Positions 16,914-23,793 of a stretch of 64,000 nucleotides of DNA are shown here, one piece after another. The position numbers and the translations under genes were made by a program. The stretch is taken from assembly GCA_035499295.1 (NCBI GenBank), contig DATJZG010000034.1, positions 1-64,000 of the forward strand. Direction: 5' to 3'. Position 1 is the first letter of the stretch; each line of letters opens with the position of its first letter. The stretch comes from DATJZG01 sp035499295 (GTDB lineage Bacteria; Myxococcota; Myxococcia; Myxococcales; Anaeromyxobacteraceae). Below the pieces are notes generated by a model, which had not been told where the DNA came from, did no database searches, and saw nothing but the letters and a program-made list of their open reading frames with translations.

Positions 16914-17033
16914 CGCACCCAAGCTCCCATCTGGGATTCATTGCTGAATGATCCGCATCATCCAGAGCGCGGGTGCCCGAGGATCGAGCAGTCGCTGACC
17001 GGTTTGGCGCCACGCCGCTCCGGGATGAGCGAG

Positions 17034-17351
17034 CTAGCCGTCCTTCCGCGAAGGGAAGGACACGAGTGGAGCCCCCTCGAAGACGCGGAAGAGCCGCTCC
17101 TCCGGTGCCGATTCCCGGGCGTAGGTGGCGTGCGCGCGGTCGAGCGCCTCGCGGTAGCGGAGGAGGCGCTCCTCGTCGCCGAGACCCCCGTCCCGGTCGA
17201 TGGCCTCCCGCTCGAGTCCGAAGCGGCGGAGCACGTGTAGGCGGTACACGGCGAGCACCCGGCGCTCGTAGGCGACGCCGAGCGCCTCGAACAACCCCTC
17301 GGCGTCCTCGACTTGCCTCAGGTCCGGGAAGGCCATGGCGACGTGCGGCAT
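17034..17351 (-). CDS. nifW: Nitrogenase-stabilizing/protective protein NifW
   Basis: 105-aa protein matching NifW: an N-terminal DLRQVEDAEGLFEALGVAY, then VLAVYRLHVLRRFG, a variable middle, and the conserved C-terminal YREALDRAHATY with ERLFRVFE. NifW is a small protein that protects or assembles the MoFe protein. No good ribosome-binding site precedes ATG 17351; a second in-frame ATG at 17336 is an alternative start giving 100 residues. It overlaps the end of an 80-aa ORF on the same strand and ends the nifX-nifB-nifW run. Confidence 0.82.
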   Translation of the reverse strand: MPHVAMAFPDLRQVEDAEGLFEALGVAYERRVLAVYRLHVLRRFGLEREAIDRDGGLGDEERLLRYREALDRAHATYARESAPEERLFRVFEGAPLVSFPSRKDG

Positions 17352-17560
17352 CCGAGAAATGGGGCGAGCGCCCGCGAGAAGCGCGCTCTCAGGCGGGTGA
17401 TGCCGGTCGCGAGGCACATCCCGTCGCGCTGCTCGAGGAGGTCTCCGAGCCGGGCCCGCGGGAAGGCGTCGCCGTCGATCTGAGGGCGCGGAGGGCGTAG
17501 CCAGCCCCCGACCTCCACCTCCGGATCGGCGGTCAATTCGAAGGTGGTATCGGCCCACAC
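17318..17560 (-). CDS. Small ORF between nifB and nifW (80 aa)
   Basis: Possible 80-aa gene from GTG at 17560, preceded by a GAGGA ribosome-binding sequence 7 bases upstream and starting 20 bases after the nifB stop. Its 3' end overlaps the nifW start by 34 bases in another frame. The sequence (TTFELTADPEVEVGG ... GDLLEQRDGMCLATGITRL) has no motif I recognise; it is not NifT, NifZ or NifQ by eye. Its position and the ribosome-binding site favour a real nif-associated gene, and it fills an otherwise empty 230-base gap in the operon. Confidence 0.5.
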   Translation of the reverse strand: MWADTTFELTADPEVEVGGWLRPPRPQIDGDAFPRARLGDLLEQRDGMCLATGITRLRARFSRALAPFLGCRTSPWPSRT

Positions 17561-17579
17561 GGCGCATTCCTCCGATCGA

Positions 17580-19100
17580 TCAGGCCACCGCCGCTGCCGG
17601 CTCGGGGAGGGCCCCCGGGGGCGGGGAGAAGCGGACCTCACCTTTCTCGACGCGTGCGACGAACCCGGCGAACCAGGACAGCGCCGCGGCCTCTATGGGC
17701 CGATGGGCCTCCTCGACGACGGGCTCGATGCCGGCGGCGGCCAGCCGGCCCTTGGGGCAGTGCCCGACCTTCGCCACCAGCACCGCGCGGCAGTCGGAGA
17801 GGGCGCGGAGCACCGCCTCGAGGACGTCCTCCTCGCCTTCCCCCCCGCGGCAGTAGGCCTCCACCTTGCGGACGGAGACGAAGCGGGCCCCGTCCCGGCT
17901 CACCTCGTACACCTGGAACTCCCGCGCGTGCCCGAAGTGCTGGTTCACGATCCCGCCCCCCTTGGTGGCGACGGCGAGGCGCGCCCGGAGGCCGGGCGGC
18001 GCGCCGGAGAGGCGCGCGAGGGCCTCGTCCCTGGCGCGCTCGGCAAGCGCGCGAACGCGCTCCACGCCGGCGCGGTGGGCGGCGCGCACGTCGGCCGCGT
18101 CCTGGGCGGGCTCCGGCGGAAGCCTGGCGAGCGCGAACTCCCCGTTGCGGTCCTCGCCGAGGAGCCCGACGGCGTCGGCGCGGCACTGGCGGCAGTGGCG
18201 CATCACGCGGGCCGTCCCCTCGCAGCTGGCTTGCACCTTCTCGAGCTCGTCGCGAGTGGGGCCGCGCTGTCCGGTTCGCCCGTAGTGCGTGCCGTGCTCC
18301 GGCGAGGAGAGGAGGGGCATGAGGTTGTGGGTGAACGCCCCGAGCGCCATCACCGCGCGGCTCACCTCGACGAGATGGGCGTCGTTGACGCCGGGGATGA
18401 CGACCGAGTTCACCTTGCACAAGATCTTCTTCTCGCGCAGGCGCGCGATCCCGTCGAGCTGGCGTTCCGACAGGAGGCGCGCCGCGTCGCGGCCAGACAC
18501 CCGCCGACCCTTCCACGCCACCCACGGATAGATGCGCTCTCCCACCTCGGGATCGGTCATGTTCACGGTGACGGTAACGTGGCCGACGCCCAATGCCGCG
18601 ATGCGGTCGACGTGGTCGGGAAGGGCGAGCCCGTTGGTGGACAGGCAGAGCTGCAGATCCGGCGCTGCCCTCCGCACGAGCTCCATGGTCTCGAAGGTGG
18701 CCGAGGGGTTGGCGAGCGGATCCCCGGGGCCGGCGATGCCGACCACCGCCAGCTGCGGGATTTCGGCTGCCACCGCCAGCACCTTGCGGAGGGCCTCGGC
18801 CGGGGTGAGCCGCTCGCTCACCACGCCCGGGCGGCTCTCGTTGGCGCAGTCGAACTTGCGGTTGCAGTAGTGGCACTGGATGTTGCAGGCGGCCGCCACC
18901 GCCACGTGCATCCGGGCGAAGTGGTGGTGGGCGCTCTCGCTGTAGCAGGGGTGGTTCTTCACCCTGGCGGCGACGTCCTCGGCGAGGGCGGGGGACGCCA
19001 CCTCCCCGCATCCTCCGCGGAACTGGCAGTTGGCCGCCGGGCGCTCCGCGGCGGCGGCGAGACCCGGCTGGGCCGGGGTGGGGAGAATGGGGAAGCTCAT
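17580..19100 (-). CDS. nifB: FeMo-cofactor biosynthesis radical SAM protein NifB with NifX-like domain
   Basis: 506-aa NifB, which makes the 8Fe core (NifB-co) of the nitrogenase cofactor. The radical-SAM cysteines are Cys72, Cys76 and Cys79 (CNIQCHYC) and the NifB-specific RKFDCANESRPGV follows; PGDPLANPSATFETM and the C-terminal CRQCRADAVGLLGEDR are also diagnostic. From about residue 371 a NifX/NafY-like domain is fused (GGGIVNQHFGHAREFQVYEV). Start ATG 19100 overlaps the stop of the upstream nifX gene by 4 bp. Transcribed leftward, divergent from nifH. Confidence 0.96.
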   Translation of the reverse strand: MSFPILPTPAQPGLAAAAERPAANCQFRGGCGEVASPALAEDVAARVKNHPCYSESAHHHFARMHVAVAAACNIQCHYCNRKFDCANESRPGVVSERLTPAEALRKVLAVAAEIPQLAVVGIAGPGDPLANPSATFETMELVRRAAPDLQLCLSTNGLALPDHVDRIAALGVGHVTVTVNMTDPEVGERIYPWVAWKGRRVSGRDAARLLSERQLDGIARLREKKILCKVNSVVIPGVNDAHLVEVSRAVMALGAFTHNLMPLLSSPEHGTHYGRTGQRGPTRDELEKVQASCEGTARVMRHCRQCRADAVGLLGEDRNGEFALARLPPEPAQDAADVRAAHRAGVERVRALAERARDEALARLSGAPPGLRARLAVATKGGGIVNQHFGHAREFQVYEVSRDGARFVSVRKVEAYCRGGEGEEDVLEAVLRALSDCRAVLVAKVGHCPKGRLAAAGIEPVVEEAHRPIEAAALSWFAGFVARVEKGEVRFSPPPGALPEPAAAVA

Positions 19101-19498
19101 TCGCGATCGCCCTCCGGTTCCTCGCGCCCTTCGCCTTCTCGCCGAAGGGCCTTCCTGAGCCAGGGAGGAGGCGTCCCGCCGAGCACTCGTCCGAGCTTCC
19201 TCGCCGCCTCGGCGATGGGCTCTCCCTCGGCGATCCGGACCGGCAAGACGCCGCTTGCGACGGCCAATCCAGCCGCCGCGGCCCCGATGGCGGCCACGAA
19301 CACCACCGAGCATCCGCGGACGGCCTCGATCCGCGGAGCGAGCTTGTCGTGATCCCCGTCCTCCTCCGCCTCGTCGAACGACAGCCGCTCCAGCTCTCGG
19401 GCCCCGTCGGCGGTCACCTCCCACACGGAGATGTGGCGGGCGCAGCCGAAGTGGGCATCCACCGTGGAGAGGTCCTGCGTGGCGAAGGCAACCCTCAT
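19097..19498 (-). CDS. nifX: NifX/NafY-family FeMo-cofactor carrier
   Basis: 133-aa protein of the dinitrogenase iron-molybdenum cofactor-binding family: MRVAFATQDLSTVDAHFGCARHISVWEV is replaced in part by the typical N-terminal strand, VDAHFGCARHISVWEV, with the histidine in HFG conserved; the C-terminal GTPPPWLRKALRR resembles that of the second NifX copy at 26568. NifX-type proteins bind NifB-co or cofactor precursors during transfer to NifEN. It is the first gene of the leftward nif run and is coupled to nifB by an ATGA overlap. Confidence 0.85.
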   Translation of the reverse strand: MRVAFATQDLSTVDAHFGCARHISVWEVTADGARELERLSFDEAEEDGDHDKLAPRIEAVRGCSVVFVAAIGAAAAGLAVASGVLPVRIAEGEPIAEAARKLGRVLGGTPPPWLRKALRREGEGREEPEGDRE

Positions 19499-19513
19499 CG
19501 CGAGCTCGCTCTT

Positions 19514-19528
19514 GCACCCGCTGTTCCA
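19514..19528 (-). promoter_or_regulatory. Candidate sigma-54 promoter for nifX-nifB-nifW
   Basis: On the minus strand TGGAACAGCGGGTGCA keeps GG-N10-GC and the T-GG, A, C and final A of the -24/-12 consensus. The -12 GC is 16 bases from the ATG at 19498, the same spacing as for nifA, leaving a leader of only a few bases. This is weaker than the nifH and nifA elements. Confidence 0.35.
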
Positions 19529-19694
19529 CCCGCGGGCACTCGCGTCGCGCGAGAAGGGCTCGCGGCCGTGGGTCCGCCGCGGCGGCCCGACGGAGCGGAA
19601 ATCCTTGAAGGCCTGCCCGGGCGGCTCGCGACCCGCGTGGCGATTCCGTGTCGCGCGGCGTTTGCGCGGATTGTCGTCTTCCATCCCCGGGGAT

Positions 19695-19710
19695 TGTCGG
19701 GTTCCGGACA
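19695..19710. promoter_or_regulatory. NifA upstream activator sequence (TGT-N10-ACA)
   Basis: TGTCGGGTTCCGGACA fits the NifA enhancer consensus TGT-N10-ACA exactly. It lies about 90 bp upstream of the nifH -24 element, within the normal range for a looping sigma-54 activator, and about 170 bp from the leftward candidate promoter. Confidence 0.7.
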
Positions 19711-19796
19711 GCAGACCTGCCGGATCGGTGCTTCCCGCAGGCCTCGCCAGGCGCGGACCGCCATGGAATGCGCATTTCACCGGGGCTCGCGCCCGC

Positions 19797-19812
19797 CGGT
19801 ACGGCCCTTGCT
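19797..19812 (+). promoter_or_regulatory. Sigma-54 promoter of nifHDK
   Basis: CGGTACGGCCCTTGCT carries GG (19798-19799) and GC (19810-19811) exactly 10 bases apart, with ACG after the -24 and TT before the -12 dinucleotide, close to the TGGCACG-N4-TTGCW consensus. The predicted start site is near 19823, giving a leader of about 30 bases before the nifH ATG, which has an AAAGGA ribosome-binding site. Confidence 0.7.
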
Positions 19813-19852
19813 CTTGTAGCCGCCGGAACGCCAACGCAGCGGAAAGGACGCC

Positions 19853-20725
19853 ATGAGGCAAATCGCGATTTACGGGAAGGGCGGCATCGGCAAGTCGACG
19901 ACGACGCAGAACACGGTCGCCGGCCTCGCCTCGCTCGGCAAGAAGGTGATGATCGTCGGCTGCGACCCCAAGGCCGACTCCACGCGCCTCATCCTTCACG
20001 CCAAGGCCCAGGCCACGGTGATGGATCTGGTGCGCGAGCGCGGGACCGTCGAGGACCTCGAGATCTCCGACGTCATGAAGGTCGGCTTCGGCGGGGTGAA
20101 GTGCGTCGAGTCGGGCGGGCCGGAGCCGGGAGTGGGCTGCGCCGGCCGGGGCGTCATCACCGCCATCAACTTCCTCGAGGAGAACGGCGCCTACACGCCC
20201 GACCTGGACTTCGTCTTCTACGACGTGCTCGGCGACGTGGTCTGCGGCGGGTTCGCCATGCCCATTCGCGAGAACAAGGCGGAGGAGATCTACATCGTCT
20301 GCTCGGGCGAGATGATGGCCATGTACGCGGCCAACAACATCTCCAAGGGGATCCTGAAGTACGCCTCCTCCGGCAAGGTCCGGCTGGGCGGTCTCATCTG
20401 CAACTCCCGCAACACGGACCGGGAGGCGGACCTGATCGAGGCGCTCGCCAAGCGGCTCGGCACCCAGATGATCCACTTCGTCCCGCGCGACAACGAGGTC
20501 CAGAGGGCCGAGCTGCGCCGCATGACGGTGATCGAGTACTCCCCCGAGCACCGGCAGGCCGACGAGTACCGGACCCTGGCGAGGAAGGTCTTGGAGAACA
20601 AGATGCTGGTGGTGCCGAAGCCTCTCGAGATGGACGAGCTCGAGGACCTGCTCATGACGTTCGGCGTCATGGCTCCCGAGGACGAGTCCAAGGTCGGAGT
20701 GGCCGCCGCGGCGGCACCCGCCTAG
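19853..20725 (+). CDS. nifH: Nitrogenase iron protein (dinitrogenase reductase)
   Basis: 290-aa NifH, the ATP-dependent electron donor to the MoFe protein and also needed for cofactor maturation. P-loop GKGGIGKST at residues 9-17; switch I DPKADSTRL; 4Fe-4S ligands Cys96 (GVGCAGRG) and Cys131 (DVVCGGFAMP). Arg99 in CAGRG is the arginine that DraT ADP-ribosylates in other diazotrophs, and draT/draG are 9.6 kb downstream. First gene of the rightward nif operon behind a sigma-54 promoter. Confidence 0.98.
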   Translation: MRQIAIYGKGGIGKSTTTQNTVAGLASLGKKVMIVGCDPKADSTRLILHAKAQATVMDLVRERGTVEDLEISDVMKVGFGGVKCVESGGPEPGVGCAGRGVITAINFLEENGAYTPDLDFVFYDVLGDVVCGGFAMPIRENKAEEIYIVCSGEMMAMYAANNISKGILKYASSGKVRLGGLICNSRNTDREADLIEALAKRLGTQMIHFVPRDNEVQRAELRRMTVIEYSPEHRQADEYRTLARKVLENKMLVVPKPLEMDELEDLLMTFGVMAPEDESKVGVAAAAAPA

Positions 20726-20771
20726 CCCGCCGCATGCCCTAGACCCAAGCGAGACCCCAAGGAGACGGACC

Positions 20772-22217
20772 ATGTCGCGAGCAGCGAAGAAGATCGACGG
20801 GATCACCAAGGAGTCCACGCAGGAGATGATCGACGAGGCGCTCGCGGCCTACCCGGAGAAGGGCAAGAAGAAGCGCGCCCCTCACCTCGCGCCGAACGAT
20901 CCGGCGGCCACGGCTGCCTGCGTGAAGTCGAACCGGAAGACGGTCCCCGGCGTGATGAGCGCCCGCGGCTGCGCCTATGCCGGCGCGAAGGGGGTGGTGT
21001 GGGGACCCATCCGCGACATGGTCCACGTCTCGCACGGCCCGGTGGGTTGCGGCTGGTACTCCTGGGGCACCCGCCGCAACCTCATGAGCGGCATCAACGG
21101 GGTGACGCAGTTCGGCATGCAGTTCACCTCCGACTTCCAGGAGAAGGACATCGTCTACGGAGGCGACAAGAAGCTCGCCGTCCTCCTGCAGGAGGCGAAG
21201 GAGCTCTTCCCCCTCGCCAAGGGCATCTCGGTGCTCTCCGAGTGCCCGGTGGGGCTCATCGGCGACGACATCAACGCCGTCGCGAAGAAGATGACGAAGG
21301 AGCTCGACCTCCCCATCATCCCCTGCAACTGCGAGGGATTCCGCGGCGTCTCGCAGTCTCTCGGCCACCACATCTCGAACGACACCATCCGCGACTACAT
21401 CATCGAGACCCGCGAGTTCAGCGAGCCGGAGACGCCGTACGACATCGCGCTCATCGGCGATTACAACATCGGCGGCGACGTCTGGTCGGCGAAGTCGCTG
21501 ATGGAGGAGATCGGCCTCAACGTGAAGGCCACCTGGACCGGCGACGGCGAGATGGAGAAGATCGCCGCCACCCACAAGGTGAAGCTGAACCTCATCCACT
21601 GCTACCGGTCGATGAACTACATGTGCCGGGTGATGGAGGAGAAGTACGGGATCCCGTGGGTGGAGTTCAACTTCTTCGGTCCCACCAAGATCAAGGAGAG
21701 CCTGCGCAAGATCGCCGAGCGCTTCGACGACCGCATCAAGGAGAACGTCGAGAAGGTGATCGCCAAGTACGATCCGCTCATGCAGAAGGTCATCGACGAG
21801 TACCGGCCCCGGCTCGAGGGCAAGACGGTGATGCTCTACGTCGGTGGTCTCCGCCCGCGCCACACCGTCGGAGCCTACGAGGACCTCGGCATGACGGTGG
21901 TCGGGTCGGGATACGAGTTCGCCCACGGCGACGACTACGAGCGGACCATGCCGGAGATGCCCGAGGCCACGGTCATCTACGACGACGCCTCCGAGTACGA
22001 GCTCGAGCACTTCGTCCACAAGCTCAAGCCGGACCTGATCGGCAGCGGCATCAAGGAGAAGTACGTGTTCCAGAAGATGGGGCTCCCCTTCCGGCAGATG
22101 CACAGCTGGGACTACTCGGGCCCGTACCACGCGTACCAGGGGTTCCCGGTGTTCGCGCGCGACGTCGACATGGCCGTGAACAGCCCCACCTGGAAGCTCG
22201 TGAAGTCGCCGTTCTAG
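20772..22217 (+). CDS. nifD: Nitrogenase molybdenum-iron protein alpha chain
   Basis: 481-aa NifD. P-cluster cysteines are Cys67 (RGCAYAG), Cys93 (PVGCGWYSW) and Cys158 (SECPVGLIGDD); FeMo-cofactor ligands are Cys277 (LIHCYRS) and His444 (QMHSWDYSGPYH). The MoFe-type YVGGLRPRHTVGAYEDLGM argues for a molybdenum rather than a vanadium or iron-only enzyme, and no vnfG/anfG is present. A good AAGGAG ribosome-binding site precedes ATG 20772, 46 bases after nifH. Confidence 0.98.
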   Translation: MSRAAKKIDGITKESTQEMIDEALAAYPEKGKKKRAPHLAPNDPAATAACVKSNRKTVPGVMSARGCAYAGAKGVVWGPIRDMVHVSHGPVGCGWYSWGTRRNLMSGINGVTQFGMQFTSDFQEKDIVYGGDKKLAVLLQEAKELFPLAKGISVLSECPVGLIGDDINAVAKKMTKELDLPIIPCNCEGFRGVSQSLGHHISNDTIRDYIIETREFSEPETPYDIALIGDYNIGGDVWSAKSLMEEIGLNVKATWTGDGEMEKIAATHKVKLNLIHCYRSMNYMCRVMEEKYGIPWVEFNFFGPTKIKESLRKIAERFDDRIKENVEKVIAKYDPLMQKVIDEYRPRLEGKTVMLYVGGLRPRHTVGAYEDLGMTVVGSGYEFAHGDDYERTMPEMPEATVIYDDASEYELEHFVHKLKPDLIGSGIKEKYVFQKMGLPFRQMHSWDYSGPYHAYQGFPVFARDVDMAVNSPTWKLVKSPF

Positions 22218-22291
22218 GAAGCCTTCAGCCGTACCCGGAAGCGCCAGCCGGCCGTGGGACGCATGAGTCCCCGCGCCGCCAAGGAGAGGTC

Positions 22292-23761
22292 ATGTCGAAC
22301 GCACTCGGACTCACCGTGAAGCCCGTCGGGACCTGCTCACCCGAGGAGGAAAAGCGGGTCGCGGAATGGATCAACACCCCCGAGTATCGGGAGAAGAACT
22401 TCGCCCGCCAGGCGCTCGTCATCAACCCGGCCCACGGCTGCCAACCGCTCGGCGCCGAGCTCGCCGCCCACGGCTTCGAGGGAACGCTCCCCTTCACCCA
22501 CGGATCGCAGGGGTGCGCTTCCTACTACCGCTCCACCCTCAACCGGCACTTCCGCGAGCCGGCGCCGGCGGTCTCCGACGCCATGACGGAGGACGGTGCC
22601 GTCTTCGGCGGGCAGAACAACCTCCACGAGGGGCTGGAGAACGCGGTCGCCCTCTACAAGCCCAAGATGATCGCCGTCTTCACCTCCTGCATGCCGGAGG
22701 TCATCGGCGACGATCTCACCGCGTTCATCAAGAACGCCCGCCAGAAGGGGCACGTGCCGAAGGAACTGCCCGTCCCCTTCGCCAACACCCCGAGCTTCAA
22801 CGGCTCGCACGTGAACGGCTACGACTCCATGCTGGTCGCCATCCTGCAAACGCTCACCGACGGAAAGAAGGTCGAGGGGCGCTGCACCGGCAAGCTGAAC
22901 CTCATCCCGGGCTTCGACGCCAACACCGGGAACTACCGGGAGTACAAGCGGATCCTCGAGGCCTTCGGGATCCCCCTCACCCTCCTCGCCGACATCTCCG
23001 AGTCGTTCGACTCGCCCAACGACGGGACCTACCGTCTCTACCCGGGCGGCACGCCGCTCGCCGAGGCGGCCGACTCCGTCAACGGCAAGGCGACGCTCAC
23101 CGTCGCGCCCTTCGCCACCCAGAAGACCTTCGCGTTCGTGAAGGAGAACTACAGCGGCCGGCACACCTCCTTGCCCATGCCCATGGGAATCGCCAAGACC
23201 GACCACTTCCTCATGAAGATCGCCGAGCTGTTCGACAAGCCGGTCCCCGACTCGCTCAAAGCGGAGCGCGGCCGCGCGGTCGACGCCATGACCGACGCCC
23301 AGCAATACATGCACGGCAAGAAGTTCGCGGTGTACGGGGACCCCGACCTCTTGCTCGGCTACGTGTCGTTCCTGCTCGAGATGGGCGCCACCCCCTACCA
23401 CATCCTCTGCAGCAAGGGTTCGAAGAAGGTGGAGAAGGAGATCCAGGCGCTGCTCGACGCCTCCCCGTTCGGCAAGTCTTCGAAGATCTACATGAACCGC
23501 GATCTGTGGCACCTGCGCAGCCTCGTCATGACCGACCCGGTGGACGCCATGATCGGAGACACCCACGGGAAGTTCTCCGCCCGCGACGCGAAGATCCCTC
23601 TCTTCCGCTTCGGCTTCCCCATCTTCGACCGCGTGCACAAGCACCGCGTGCCGCTCGTCGGCTACCAGGGCGTCATCAACATGGTCACCGAGATCTGCAA
23701 CAAGTTCCTCGATATCCGGGACGAGACCTGCGAGGACCGCTTCTTCGAGATGATGCGCTAG
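22292..23761 (+). CDS. nifK: Nitrogenase molybdenum-iron protein beta chain
   Basis: 489-aa NifK, partner of NifD in the MoFe protein heterotetramer. P-cluster cysteines are at 50 (PAHGCQPLGA), 75 (GSQGCASYYR) and 133 (TSCMPEVIGDD); TPSFNGSHVNGYD and the C-terminal FPIFDRVHKHRVPLVGYQG are also diagnostic. The N-terminus is short compared with enterobacterial NifK, as in many anaerobes. ATG 22292 follows an AAGGAGAGG ribosome-binding site. Confidence 0.98.
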   Translation: MSNALGLTVKPVGTCSPEEEKRVAEWINTPEYREKNFARQALVINPAHGCQPLGAELAAHGFEGTLPFTHGSQGCASYYRSTLNRHFREPAPAVSDAMTEDGAVFGGQNNLHEGLENAVALYKPKMIAVFTSCMPEVIGDDLTAFIKNARQKGHVPKELPVPFANTPSFNGSHVNGYDSMLVAILQTLTDGKKVEGRCTGKLNLIPGFDANTGNYREYKRILEAFGIPLTLLADISESFDSPNDGTYRLYPGGTPLAEAADSVNGKATLTVAPFATQKTFAFVKENYSGRHTSLPMPMGIAKTDHFLMKIAELFDKPVPDSLKAERGRAVDAMTDAQQYMHGKKFAVYGDPDLLLGYVSFLLEMGATPYHILCSKGSKKVEKEIQALLDASPFGKSSKIYMNRDLWHLRSLVMTDPVDAMIGDTHGKFSARDAKIPLFRFGFPIFDRVHKHRVPLVGYQGVINMVTEICNKFLDIRDETCEDRFFEMMR

Positions 23762-23793
23762 GTCGAGTCGAAGGGGACGGAACGAGACCCGTC

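Larger units (their letters stand above)
19499..19852. other. Divergent nif control region
   Basis: The 354-base gap between the leftward nifX-nifB operon and the rightward nifHDK operon holds no convincing gene. It contains a NifA-type upstream activator sequence at 19695-19710 and sigma-54 type -24/-12 elements facing each way (19514-19528 leftward, 19797-19812 rightward). One activator site could serve both operons because it is palindromic. Confidence 0.7.

Noticed and set aside
19730..19743. Second leftward GG-N10-GC element in the nif control region
   Set aside because: Lacks the CAC and TT extensions and would be far from nifX; the element nearer the gene is better placed.
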